Both the position numbers and the translations under genes were made by a program. Positions 26,851 to 35,274 of a DNA stretch of 64,000 bases are shown here, piece after piece. The DNA comes from JALORV01 sp963775635 (GTDB lineage Bacteria > Pseudomonadota > Gammaproteobacteria > Burkholderiales > Burkholderiaceae_F), in NCBI GenBank assembly GCA_963775635.1, contig CAVZJO010000002.1, positions 1-64,000 on the forward strand, given 5' to 3'. The first letter of the stretch is position 1, and every line of letters starts with the position of its first letter. The notes below the pieces were generated by a model. It was not told the origin of the DNA and did no database searches. It saw only the letters and a list, made by a program, of their open reading frames with translations.

Positions 26851-28410
26851 TCAAATCGGGAAGTCGACGCTAGCCGGTTCCTCGGGTGCGGGCAGCCGGG
26901 GCTCGGACGCGTCGCGCGGTGTGCCTGAGATTTCCGTCGCATGTTCCTTCACCAGCACGCTCTTGTACTTGAGCCGCGCGACGACGGTAGATTCACCGAG
27001 CGACACCAGATCGATCCGGCCATTGTGCGCGGCAAGGGTCGCGCTTTGAGCGTTTACAACGATCTCGAGTGCCAGCTCCAACGGCGGCAGCGAGCTCCCC
27101 GCCTCGCGAGTGTCGATCACAAGGTGCGAGGTTGATGCGATGTTGTGCCGCTCGACATTGACGAACACCGGTGGCCCCCGTGTCAGCGCACTCAGCAGGA
27201 CCGCTCTGTGCATTGCGGGCACCTGTACCCACCCTTGTGCGAGCACATCGAGAATGTCAACGTCGAGCGCGCGGTTCAGCTCGTCTGCCGCGCGTTTAGC
27301 GGCGGCGCCGCGTAGTCGCTCGAAGACTCGCGCAACGGCGGATTCGTCCTTGCTTTGTTCGAACAGCGCCCTCTCGACGTCATCGCCGCTGACCTCGATC
27401 GGCGCGTGCAGCCTGACCTGCTCCACATGGTAGTCGCTCGAATGCTCGATTGAGATCCCATCGGCGTCCGGAAGAGGCGCCAGCATCATCGTTGTTGCGG
27501 CGGGAACGAGCCGCGCAGCGAATCGGATTTCAGACGACGCGCCGGTCTCTAAGAGGCCGCAGGCGTCGGATTCGGCCGGCCGCTGATCGACGGGCTGCTG
27601 ACGTTGAGGAAGCGTTGGCGGCGGCGCGTTTTCGCTAACCACCAGCTGGCCGCGTCGCAGCCGCTGACGCATCAAGAGTGCGCCGGACAACAGCCCGAGC
27701 GAAACGCCAGCGCCGAAGATGAGCACAGCGATCGTCGAGAATGCGGTCGGAAATTGACCGCGTGCTCCGGGCGGATCGATTGGCTCTTGAGGCGGCAAAG
27801 GGACGGCCGTCGATGCGGGCGCCGGCGCGGACGAGGCCGCAGCCGCAGTGGCCGGCGCCGTGACCGGATTGATTGGCTCTTGAGGCGGCAAAGGGGCGGC
27901 CGTCGATGCGGGCGCAAGGCTCGTTGCGGGCGCCGGCGCGGACGACGCGGCAGCCGCAGTGGCCGGCGCCGTGACCGGATTCGTACTCGCAGCGCCGGCA
28001 AGCGAGCCGTCCGATACCTGCAGGATGACTGTGCTCCCTGGGCGGCCGAGAGCGGCGGGTGCAGGTTGCTGCGCAAGCACTTCACCAGCTGGGGCAGCGC
28101 TGGCCGTTTCAATTCGTTCGACTTTGAACTTGGCCAGCGCGCGGGCAGCGTTTGTGAAGCTGCGGCCGATCACGTGCGGTACTGGCAGGTCCTGGTGCGC
28201 GGAAGTCGGGCTACCGGAAGCGCTGGACTTGGGCTGCGTCGACGCTCTGCGTCGCGGTGCAGGCTTGGCATCGCTGCAAGCGCCTCGGTTCCGTACATAC
28301 TCGCGCGCCTCGGGCGAAACCGAGGCGCATTCCAAGGGCTGCGCTGTGGCCGCGGTCGCGCCGAGCAGCAACGCCGCGCACACAAGGCATGAAATCCTGC
28401 CTCGCTTCAT
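26851..28410 (-). CDS. PASTA-domain membrane protein
   Basis: A 519-residue protein. It has a signal peptide (ISCLVCAALLLGATAATA), a single PASTA domain (PHVIGRSFTNAARALAKFKV, then VLAQQPAPAALGRPGSTVIL), a Pro/Ala low-complexity linker with a tandem repeat, one membrane helix (STIAVLIFGAGVSLGLLSGA) and a 250-residue cytoplasmic region. PASTA domains normally sit on Ser/Thr kinases and penicillin-binding proteins and bind peptidoglycan. Here there is no kinase or transpeptidase motif, so the intracellular part is of unknown function. ATG 28410 is chosen because the signal peptide begins there. Confidence 0.7.
   Translation of the reverse strand: MKRGRISCLVCAALLLGATAATAQPLECASVSPEAREYVRNRGACSDAKPAPRRRASTQPKSSASGSPTSAHQDLPVPHVIGRSFTNAARALAKFKVERIETASAAPAGEVLAQQPAPAALGRPGSTVILQVSDGSLAGAASTNPVTAPATAAAASSAPAPATSLAPASTAAPLPPQEPINPVTAPATAAAASSAPAPASTAVPLPPQEPIDPPGARGQFPTAFSTIAVLIFGAGVSLGLLSGALLMRQRLRRGQLVVSENAPPPTLPQRQQPVDQRPAESDACGLLETGASSEIRFAARLVPAATTMMLAPLPDADGISIEHSSDYHVEQVRLHAPIEVSGDDVERALFEQSKDESAVARVFERLRGAAAKRAADELNRALDVDILDVLAQGWVQVPAMHRAVLLSALTRGPPVFVNVERHNIASTSHLVIDTREAGSSLPPLELALEIVVNAQSATLAAHNGRIDLVSLGESTVVARLKYKSVLVKEHATEISGTPRDASEPRLPAPEEPASVDFPI
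27778..27981 (-). repeat. imperfect tandem repeat in the PASTA protein linker
   Basis: Two adjacent copies, 27778-27870 (93 bp) and 27871-27981 (111 bp), encode Pro/Ala linker units that each include NPVTAPATAAAASSAPAPA or close variants and PLPPQEPI. The second copy carries an 18-base insertion (six codons) that keeps the frame. The unit probably sets the length of the periplasmic stalk between the PASTA domain and the membrane helix. Confidence 0.75.
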
Positions 28411-28500
28411 GGCTCTCCGTCGGTTGCGTGCAGGAAAACTAGCGGTCCGAGGCGAGGTCACGCTGGATACCCCCGCTTGCAATATTTCAGTTGCACCAGG

Positions 28501-29082
28501 CTACGACAGCATCTGCACGACGTCGGCGAACGTGTTCGCCACCTCGGTCACTGCGATGGGTGATCCGAGTTGTCGCTCGATCTGGGCGCGCGAGATGACG
28601 CCGCGGACGCGTCGCGGCGTCTCGGCCGTCGGCCGCTCGATCACCAGCAGATGGTTTCGTCCGTAGCGGCGCAGCGTCGCGATCACGTTGCTGACGGTGG
28701 CCAACTTCATGACCTCGTAGTCGATCGCGTCGAGGTCTGCCAGGCCGGTCATCACGTCGGCCACGCGCAACTCGTCGTAGCGGATGTTGCGCTGTTGGAC
28801 CAGACGCATCTGGGTGTCGCCGTGCAGGTCGGTCGTCGTCACCAGGCCCTCAATGGCCGGCATGTCGCTCACGACCAACAGCATGCGCACGCCCTGGTTG
28901 ATCATGATCTGCTCGGCCTGCCGCAGCGTCGTCGACGGGCTGGTCGTGGCGGCCCTCACGCGCGTCAGGTCGGTCAAGACTTCCAGCGCCGGCGAGTCGA
29001 GCGTCACCTCCCAGTCACGCGTCTGTGCGATCACGGTACCTGCCTTGATCCGGCTGGTTGGCAGGGGCGAATTGCGATCCAT
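28501..29082 (-). CDS. CBS-domain protein
   Basis: A 193-residue protein with two CBS motifs. The first contains TLRQAEQIMINQGVRMLLVV then EGLVTTTDLHGD. The second contains VADVMTGLADLDAIDYEVM and RRYGRNHLLVIERP then VRGVISRAQIERQ. Together they form a Bateman module that binds adenosine nucleotides or similar ligands and usually regulates a partner. No catalytic domain is attached. It is transcribed leftward, as is the PASTA gene that follows 90 bases downstream. Confidence 0.85.
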   Translation of the reverse strand: MDRNSPLPTSRIKAGTVIAQTRDWEVTLDSPALEVLTDLTRVRAATTSPSTTLRQAEQIMINQGVRMLLVVSDMPAIEGLVTTTDLHGDTQMRLVQQRNIRYDELRVADVMTGLADLDAIDYEVMKLATVSNVIATLRRYGRNHLLVIERPTAETPRRVRGVISRAQIERQLGSPIAVTEVANTFADVVQMLS

Positions 29083-29362
29083 GGCTGCCTCCTTCGCTGC
29101 GACGATACGAAGATCGAGCGTGTCGAGACACGCGGCCCGTTCAGTCTAATCCTCGCCGGCGTGTTGCAGGCGGGGCAACAGAATGTCGCGAACGCCGCCT
29201 AGCCAGGAGGGAGGGGTGAGCACCGACCAGCAACGAACATGCTTCCCCTGGACGCCACCGGGGAGAACGTGGGCCAAGCCGAGCTGCGGATTACTGCGAT
29301 CGAGGTGAAGGCCTAGCGCGCCACGATGGGCAGGCCGTCTCTCCGGCGTGCTGGCTTGGGGT

Positions 29363-29638
29363 TTATGACCCCGCCGCGGTTTTCTCGGATGACGCCTTGC
29401 GTACGCCTTTGTCGGCTTCAGCGGCTGGCGCCGCCTTCGTGTTCGCCGGCTGCGGCTTGCGCTGCGACGGCGGGGGCGCGCCGAAGCGCTGCCAGTTTTC
29501 CCCATAGCAGGGATTCTGCGAATAGGTGACCTTGCCGCCCGCTCCGACGCATTTGTAGATCGGCTGGGCATGGGTCGACGGCGCAACAGCCGCGATCGCC
29601 ACCACGATCAATGCTCGCAGCCAAAGGGTCCGATCCAT
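29363..29638 (-). CDS. DUF4124-domain secreted protein
   Basis: A 91-residue protein with signal peptide LRALIVVAIAAVAPSTHAQ followed by the DUF4124 core IYKCVGAGGKVTYSQNPCYG with its two conserved cysteines and the GKVTYSQ strand. The rest is a Lys/Ala/Pro-rich tail with no fold prediction. DUF4124 is a short beta-rich module common in betaproteobacterial periplasmic proteins; function is unknown. It lies 96 bases downstream of mfd in the same direction and may be read from the same transcript. Confidence 0.8.
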   Translation of the reverse strand: MDRTLWLRALIVVAIAAVAPSTHAQPIYKCVGAGGKVTYSQNPCYGENWQRFGAPPPSQRKPQPANTKAAPAAEADKGVRKASSEKTAAGS

Positions 29639-29734
29639 GGGTCCGACTATCGGCCACCGCCCCGTCCCCGAACGCCCGATATCCGCCGCGATTCCGGCGG
29701 CTCTTATGCCTTGCCGGCGTCGCCACTGCTGCGG

Positions 29735-32700
29735 TCACACCAGCGCCTTGAAAACCTCCCGCAGCCGCTGCGCCCGCGCCTCCAGGTGCGGCGTTTTCTC
29801 GTCGATCCGCAGGCGATCGGGCCCGGCAAGCCGCATGGTCTTAGAGCGCTGCATCATCCCAATCACTCGGGCCGGATCGACCGGCGTGTTCGGGCCGAAC
29901 TGGATGACGATGGAATCCGCCGAGGCGTCGATCTTGCGGACGCCGAGTCTCTCGGCAACGAGACGCAGCCGGTGTGTTTCCAGTAGCGCGCGGGCGGCAT
30001 CAGGCAGCTTGCCATAGCGATCGACGATCTCCTCCTGCAGCAGCGTCAGGCCATCTTCGTCGTCGCAACTCGCCAGCTTCTTGTACATCGACAAGCGCTG
30101 GTGCACGTCGTTGACATAGTCGGGCGGCAGCAGTGCGGGCGCGTGCAGGTTGATTTCGGTGACCGCGGCGAGCGGTGCCAGCAAGTCGGGCTCGCGTCCC
30201 GATCGCAACGCGCGCACCGCCGCATTCAGCATCTGCGTGTACAAGTCGAAGCCGACCTCCTGCATGTTGCCGCTCTGGCTCTCGCCCAGCACTTCGCCGG
30301 CGCCGCGGATCTCGAGGTCGTGCATCGCCAGGTAGAAGCCGCTGCCCAGTTCCTCCAGGTTTTGGATCGCTTCGAGCCGCTTCTCGGCGTTCTTGGTCAG
30401 ACCGCCTTCGTCCGGCACCATCAGGTAGGCGTACGCCTGATGGTGCGAGCGGCCAACACGCCCGCGCAGCTGGTGCAACTGCGCCAGCCCGAACTTGTCG
30501 GCGCGATGAATGACGATGGTATTGGCCGTCGGCACGTCGATGCCGGTCTCGATGATCGTCGAGCACAGCAGCACGTTGAAGCGCTGCTGGTAGAAATCGC
30601 GCATCACGCGCTCGAGCTCGCGCTCGGGCATCTGACCGTGCGCAACCTGGATCCGTGCTTCGGGCAGCAGTTCGGCTAGCCGCGCACGCCGGTTCTGGAT
30701 CGTCTCGACTTCGTTGTGCAGGAAGTACACCTGCCCGCCGCGCTTGAGCTCGCGCAGGATCGCTTCGCGCATCAGGCTGGGCGACTCCTTGCGCACGAAC
30801 GTCTTGATCGCGAGCCGGCGCTGCGGAGCGGTGGCGATGACCGAGAACTCCCGGATGCCCTCGAGGGACATGGCGAGCGTCCGCGGGATCGGAGTTGCGG
30901 TCAGCGTGAGGACATCCACCTCGGCCCGCAGCGATTTGAGCCGCTCCTTCTGCCGCACGCCGAAGCGGTGCTCCTCGTCGATGATCACCAGCCCGAGCCG
31001 CTCGAACCGGATCGACTCGGACAGCAGCTTGTGGGTGCCGATCACGATGTCGATGGTGCCGGCGTCGAGCCCCGCCAGAGCGTCGGACGTTTCCTTCGAC
31101 GATCGGAAGCGAGACAGCTCTACGATGTTGACCGGCCAGGCGGCGAAGCGGTCGCGGAAAGTCTGGAAATGCTGCTCGGCGAGCAGGGTGGTCGGGCACA
31201 GCACGCCAACCTGCTTGCCGCCGACCACCGCAGCGAACGCGGCGCGCAGCGCCACTTCGGTCTTGCCGAAGCCGACATCGCCGCACACCAGCCGGTCCAT
31301 CGGAAAGCCGGCCCCCATGTCCTTCAGCACCGCGTCGATCGCCGCCTGCTGGTCCGGCGTTTCCTCGAACCCGAAGCCCTCGGCGAACGCCTCGTAGTCG
31401 TGCTGGCGGAACTGGAACGCATGGCCCTTGCGCGAGGCGCGCATCGCGTAGAGGTTGAGCAGTTCGGCGGCCGTGTCGCGCACGTGCTTGGCGGCCTTGC
31501 GCCGCGCTTTCTCCCAGTCGCCGCTGCCGAGCTGATGCAGCGGCGCAGCCGCTGGGTCGGCTCCGCTGTAGCGGCCGATCAGATGCAGCTGCGCGACCGG
31601 TACATAGAGCGTCGCTTCGCCCGCGTACTCGAGGTGCAGGAATTCAGTCGGGCCTTCGCCCACCTCCATCGTCTGCAGCCCGAGGTAACGACCGATGCCG
31701 TGTTCGACATGCACGACCGGATCGCCGATGCGCAGCTCGGCGAGGTCGCGGATCATCGCCTCGACGTTCGAGGCGCGCTCGCGCTGTCGTCCGCGCAGCC
31801 GGCGCGGGCTGGCCGCGTACAGCTCGGTCTCGGTGACGATCGCCACCCCCGGCTCGAGCAGCGCGAAGCCTTCGTGCAGCGGCGCCACGCCGAGCGCGAT
31901 GCGCGCCGCGCCGCCCAGGAACGCCGCGAAATCCGCGCTGTCGCCGAACGGAAGCCCGTATTCGGCAAGCATCTGGCCGATCGTCTCGCGCCGGCCGGCC
32001 GAATCCGCCACGATCAGGACGCGGCCGGCGTAGTTTTCGGCGAAGTTGCGCAGCCGCGCGATCGGGTCTTCGGTACGTCGCTCGACGGCGAGCGCAGGCA
32101 GCGCCTCGACCGTCCGGTCGTCCGACAAGGACCCGCTGTCACCGAGCGCGATACGCCCGTGCTCCTTCGAGCGCGTGAAGAACGCTTCCGCATCGAGAAA
32201 CAGCGCGGTCGGCGGCAGGATCGGCCGCGTGGCGTCGCGCGCCAGGAATCGGTGGCGTTCGGCGGTCTCGTTGCTGAATCGCTGGATCGCCGCCTCGACC
32301 GGGCCGTGCAGCGCCACTACGGCGTCCGCCGGCAGGTAGTCGAACAGCGTCGCGGTCTCGTCGAAGAACAGCGGCAGGTAGTACTCGATGCCAGGCGAGG
32401 CGATGCCGCTGCCGACGTCCTTGTAAACGCTCGAACGACTCGGATCGCCCTCGATCCGATCGCGCCAGCGTCGCCGGAAGGCCTGCCGCGCCGCTTCGTC
32501 GATCGGAAACTCGCGTCCCGGCAGCAGTCTGATCTCGGCCACCGGGTACAGGCCGCGCTGGGTGTCGGGATCGAACGCGCGGATGGTTTCGAGCTGCTCG
32601 TCGAGCAGATCGAGCCGATACGGCAGCGGCGATCCCATCGGATAGAGGTCGATCAGGCCGCCGCGGATTGCGAACTCGCCCGGCGCAACGACCTGCGTCA

Positions 32701-33253
32701 CATGCTGGTAGCCGGCGACCACCAGTTGCGCGCGCAACTGGTCGGCGTCGACACGCTGACCCTGCGTGAAGAAGAACGTGTGCCCGGCGACATAGCGCGG
32801 CGGTGTGAGCCGGTAAAGCGCCGTGGTGGCCGGCACCACCAGCACGTCGATGCCACCGGCGCTTTGGCTTAACCGGTAGAGGGTTTCAAGCCGCTGTGAC
32901 ACCAGGTCCTGGTGCGGCGACAGCGTGTCATACGGCAGCGTTTCCCAGTCGGGCAGCGGGCGCACCGCGAGCGACGGATCGAAATATGGGATCTCGTCGA
33001 TCAGGCGCTGGGCGTCCAGTGCATCGGCAGAGACGATCGCCAGCAGCCGCCGCTCCTCACGTGCACGGGCCGCCGTCTGCGCTAGCAGCAGTGCATCCGC
33101 CGAGCCCCGCGGGCGGGCGAGGGCAACACGAGTCCCTGCGACCGGGAGTGATCGCGGAGCGAGGCCCGCCGGAGAGGCCGCGGGCGAGGCGAGCTGAACG
33201 TCGTGGGTCACGGAAAAAAACTGGCAGCCCGGAATCCAGCTCGCAGGACTCAA
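29735..33253 (-). CDS. mfd: transcription-repair coupling factor
   Basis: A protein of about 1172 residues, full Mfd length. It removes RNA polymerase stalled at lesions and recruits UvrA. Features in order: a UvrB-like N-terminal module (LPDWETLPYDTLSPHQDLVS), the RNA polymerase interaction domain (GDPVVHVEHGIGRYLGLQTM), and RecG-like motor motifs (LVCGDVGFGKTEVALRAAFA Walker A, VIIDEEHRFGVRQKE as DEEH, TLTATPIPRTLAMSLEGIRE). TRCF motifs follow (ELGSGFYLAMHDLEIRGAGE). The TTG at 33253 is the furthest start; GTG 33211 is equally possible. A perfect TATAAT reads leftward at 33275-33280. Divergent from ispD. Confidence 0.96.
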   Translation of the reverse strand: MSPASWIPGCQFFSVTHDVQLASPAASPAGLAPRSLPVAGTRVALARPRGSADALLLAQTAARAREERRLLAIVSADALDAQRLIDEIPYFDPSLAVRPLPDWETLPYDTLSPHQDLVSQRLETLYRLSQSAGGIDVLVVPATTALYRLTPPRYVAGHTFFFTQGQRVDADQLRAQLVVAGYQHVTQVVAPGEFAIRGGLIDLYPMGSPLPYRLDLLDEQLETIRAFDPDTQRGLYPVAEIRLLPGREFPIDEAARQAFRRRWRDRIEGDPSRSSVYKDVGSGIASPGIEYYLPLFFDETATLFDYLPADAVVALHGPVEAAIQRFSNETAERHRFLARDATRPILPPTALFLDAEAFFTRSKEHGRIALGDSGSLSDDRTVEALPALAVERRTEDPIARLRNFAENYAGRVLIVADSAGRRETIGQMLAEYGLPFGDSADFAAFLGGAARIALGVAPLHEGFALLEPGVAIVTETELYAASPRRLRGRQRERASNVEAMIRDLAELRIGDPVVHVEHGIGRYLGLQTMEVGEGPTEFLHLEYAGEATLYVPVAQLHLIGRYSGADPAAAPLHQLGSGDWEKARRKAAKHVRDTAAELLNLYAMRASRKGHAFQFRQHDYEAFAEGFGFEETPDQQAAIDAVLKDMGAGFPMDRLVCGDVGFGKTEVALRAAFAAVVGGKQVGVLCPTTLLAEQHFQTFRDRFAAWPVNIVELSRFRSSKETSDALAGLDAGTIDIVIGTHKLLSESIRFERLGLVIIDEEHRFGVRQKERLKSLRAEVDVLTLTATPIPRTLAMSLEGIREFSVIATAPQRRLAIKTFVRKESPSLMREAILRELKRGGQVYFLHNEVETIQNRRARLAELLPEARIQVAHGQMPERELERVMRDFYQQRFNVLLCSTIIETGIDVPTANTIVIHRADKFGLAQLHQLRGRVGRSHHQAYAYLMVPDEGGLTKNAEKRLEAIQNLEELGSGFYLAMHDLEIRGAGEVLGESQSGNMQEVGFDLYTQMLNAAVRALRSGREPDLLAPLAAVTEINLHAPALLPPDYVNDVHQRLSMYKKLASCDDEDGLTLLQEEIVDRYGKLPDAARALLETHRLRLVAERLGVRKIDASADSIVIQFGPNTPVDPARVIGMMQRSKTMRLAGPDRLRIDEKTPHLEARAQRLREVFKALV

Positions 33254-33305
33254 GGGCCGCCCAACTCGGTCGTTATTATACGAAGGCCTCCATGAGCTCC
33301 CCTTC

Positions 33306-34007
33306 GTGACCCGTCCGCTGCGTTACATCGCCCTCATCCCGGCTGCCGGCGTCGGCGCCCGCGTGGACGGCGAGGTTCCCAAGCAGTATCTGCGCCTCGG
33401 CGAGCGCACGATGCTCGAGCACTCCATCGACGCATTGCTCTCCGACGGACGCATCGACCGCGTTTTCATCGTGGTGGCGGGGGCCGACACACGCTGGCAG
33501 AGACTCAATGTCGACCACGAGCGGGTCGAGTTTCTACCCGTCGGCGGCGCATCGCGCGCGGAGAGCGTGCGCAATGGACTGATCGCAATCGCGGCGCGCA
33601 CGGCGGACGACGATCGGGTGCTGGTGCACGACGCGGCGCGTCCGTGCCTGACCGAGGAGCAGCTTGGCCGCCTGATCGACGACATCGGTGACGACGACAC
33701 CGGTGGGTTGCTTGCCGTCCCGCTGGCCGACACGCTGAAGCGCGCCGAGGACGGCCGCGTCTGCATCACGCTCGATCGTTCTTCGCTGTGGTGTGCGCAG
33801 ACACCGCAGCTGTTCCGCGTAGGATCGCTGCGGGCCGCGCTGGCCACTGGTGCGATCGAGGAGATCACCGACGAAGCGAGTGCGATGGAGCGTACCGGGC
33901 ATGCTCCGCGGCTGGTGATGGGCGGTGTGAGCAATCTGAAGGTGACGACCGCCGAAGACCTGGTGCTGGCGCGCGCGATCTTGGCCGAGCAGGGCAGGCT
34001 GACGTGA
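33306..34007 (+). CDS. ispD: 2-C-methyl-D-erythritol 4-phosphate cytidylyltransferase
   Basis: A 233-residue IspD, third enzyme of the MEP isoprenoid pathway, which transfers CMP from CTP to methylerythritol phosphate. It has the nucleotidyltransferase signature AAGVGARVDGEVPKQYLRLG with the catalytic Arg and Lys, VLVHDAARPCLTEEQL for metal and base contacts, and a C-terminal VTTAEDLVLARAIL. The start is GTG. The final TGA overlaps the ispF start (GTGA), so the two enzymes are translationally coupled, the usual betaproteobacterial arrangement next to mfd. Confidence 0.96.
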   Translation: MTRPLRYIALIPAAGVGARVDGEVPKQYLRLGERTMLEHSIDALLSDGRIDRVFIVVAGADTRWQRLNVDHERVEFLPVGGASRAESVRNGLIAIAARTADDDRVLVHDAARPCLTEEQLGRLIDDIGDDDTGGLLAVPLADTLKRAEDGRVCITLDRSSLWCAQTPQLFRVGSLRAALATGAIEEITDEASAMERTGHAPRLVMGGVSNLKVTTAEDLVLARAILAEQGRLT

Positions 34008-34486
34008 TCACATACCGCATCGGCCAGGGATTCGATATTCACGCGCTGGTGCCCGGTCGCCGCCTGGTGCTGGGCGGTGTCGAGATTGCCTTCGAGCGCG
34101 GACTGCTGGGCCACTCTGACGCCGACGCGCTGCTGCACGCGATCACCGATGCGATTCTCGGTGCGGCGGCGCTCGGCGACATCGGCAGCCAGTTTCCGGA
34201 CACCGACGAGCGCTATCGCGATGCCGACAGCCGCGAGCTGCTGAAGCAGGCGGTCGATCGGGTGCGCACAGACGGCTGGCGCATCGAGAACATCGATGCC
34301 ACGGTCATCGCGGAACATCCGAAGATCGCGCCGTACGTCGATGCGATGCGTGCGACGATTGCCGAATGCAGCGGCGTCGATCCGCAGGCGATCGGCATCA
34401 AGGGCAAGACGATGGAGAAGCTCGGTGCGATCGGGCGCGGCGATGGCATCGCCGCGCAGGCGGTCGTTCTGCTCTCTCGACCCTGA
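34004..34486 (+). CDS. ispF: 2-C-methyl-D-erythritol 2,4-cyclodiphosphate synthase
   Basis: A 160-residue IspF acting two steps after IspD; it cyclises the CDP-methylerythritol phosphate intermediate. Motifs: GQGFDIHALVPGRRLVLGGV, giving the D-x-H zinc ligands; GLLGHSDADALLHAITDAIL, giving the third zinc His; ALGDIGSQFPDTD; and KTMEKLGAIGRGDGIAAQAV at the C-terminus. The GTG start at 34004 overlaps the ispD stop. The 160-residue length matches the family. Confidence 0.96.
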   Translation: MITYRIGQGFDIHALVPGRRLVLGGVEIAFERGLLGHSDADALLHAITDAILGAAALGDIGSQFPDTDERYRDADSRELLKQAVDRVRTDGWRIENIDATVIAEHPKIAPYVDAMRATIAECSGVDPQAIGIKGKTMEKLGAIGRGDGIAAQAVVLLSRP

Positions 34487-34497
34487 GTGCGCCGGCC

Positions 34498-35274
34498 TCA
34501 GGCGGTGACAGCCGGCTCCGGAGGCAGGCCCGCCCAGTCGAGCAGTTCGAAGTCGGTTACCAGCGACACCAGCGCGCCGCTTTGATCCCTGCCCCAGTAC
34601 GAGCCGTAGTAGCCGTCGCCATAGCCCGAGGTAAAGACGAAGCCGGAGCCCTGGTCCGTGCCGATGCGGGCCCAGGTCCAGGTCGCGCGCCGATTGCTGC
34701 GGAGTATCTGCTCGAGATCGCGGAACACACCGTCGCCTCGCGCGAGTTCGCGGCGATAGCTGGCCAGTGCAGCGGCGTCGAACAGGCAGCCGGTGCCTGA
34801 TTCGACGTCGTACCCGATGATCTCCTCATCGTCGGGTTCGGTCGCGCCCTCGGTTGCCGCGTTGCTCCATTCGACCGCGCCATGTGCCGCGAGCTTCAGC
34901 TGTACGAAGGCCACCCGCTCGTCCGCGTTACCGATGCGTGCCAAGACCAACTGCAGCGGGTAGCTCCCCGGTCGAATTACCGCGGTGAACGGTTCTCCCT
35001 CCAGCAGCAATCCGTCGGTGGCGACCAGTCGCCCGGTGCTCACAACCAGCGAGCCGAGCGTGAGCACGGCGAGTTCGACCGAATCACCTTCGATGCTCGC
35101 GGGCATGTCGATGCCGAGTTCGTCCACGCTCGACAGCGCGAGGCGTTGCGGAATGCCGCCCTCGACACGGACATTGCGGGCGGCCGACGCGCGGCCGCCT
35201 ACGAGAGCAACGGCGCCCAAGCCGAGAGCGGCGAGCAGCGCACGGCGGCGCGGAAGAGGGATGCGTGTGGTCAT
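34498..35274 (-). CDS. DUF4241 secreted protein
   Basis: A 258-residue protein. The N-terminus TTRIPLPRRRALLAALGLGA then VALVGGRASA is a signal with a run of arginines that suggests Tat export. The C-terminus matches DUF4241: GTGCLFDAAALASYRREL, then GSGFVFTSGYGDGYYGSYWG and RDQSGALVSLVTDFELLDW, a family built around the GDGxYxSYWG motif. Function is unknown; relatives appear among possible effector- or immunity-like proteins, which is only a hint. The start overlaps the end of envZ by four bases, so it is in the same transcript as the two-component system. Confidence 0.75.
   Translation of the reverse strand: MTTRIPLPRRRALLAALGLGAVALVGGRASAARNVRVEGGIPQRLALSSVDELGIDMPASIEGDSVELAVLTLGSLVVSTGRLVATDGLLLEGEPFTAVIRPGSYPLQLVLARIGNADERVAFVQLKLAAHGAVEWSNAATEGATEPDDEEIIGYDVESGTGCLFDAAALASYRRELARGDGVFRDLEQILRSNRRATWTWARIGTDQGSGFVFTSGYGDGYYGSYWGRDQSGALVSLVTDFELLDWAGLPPEPAVTA

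Noticed and set aside
30716..32872. 718-residue plus-strand ORF inside mfd
   Set aside because: It is antisense to conserved Mfd motifs and full of His/Arg/Gln typical of GC-rich shadow frames.
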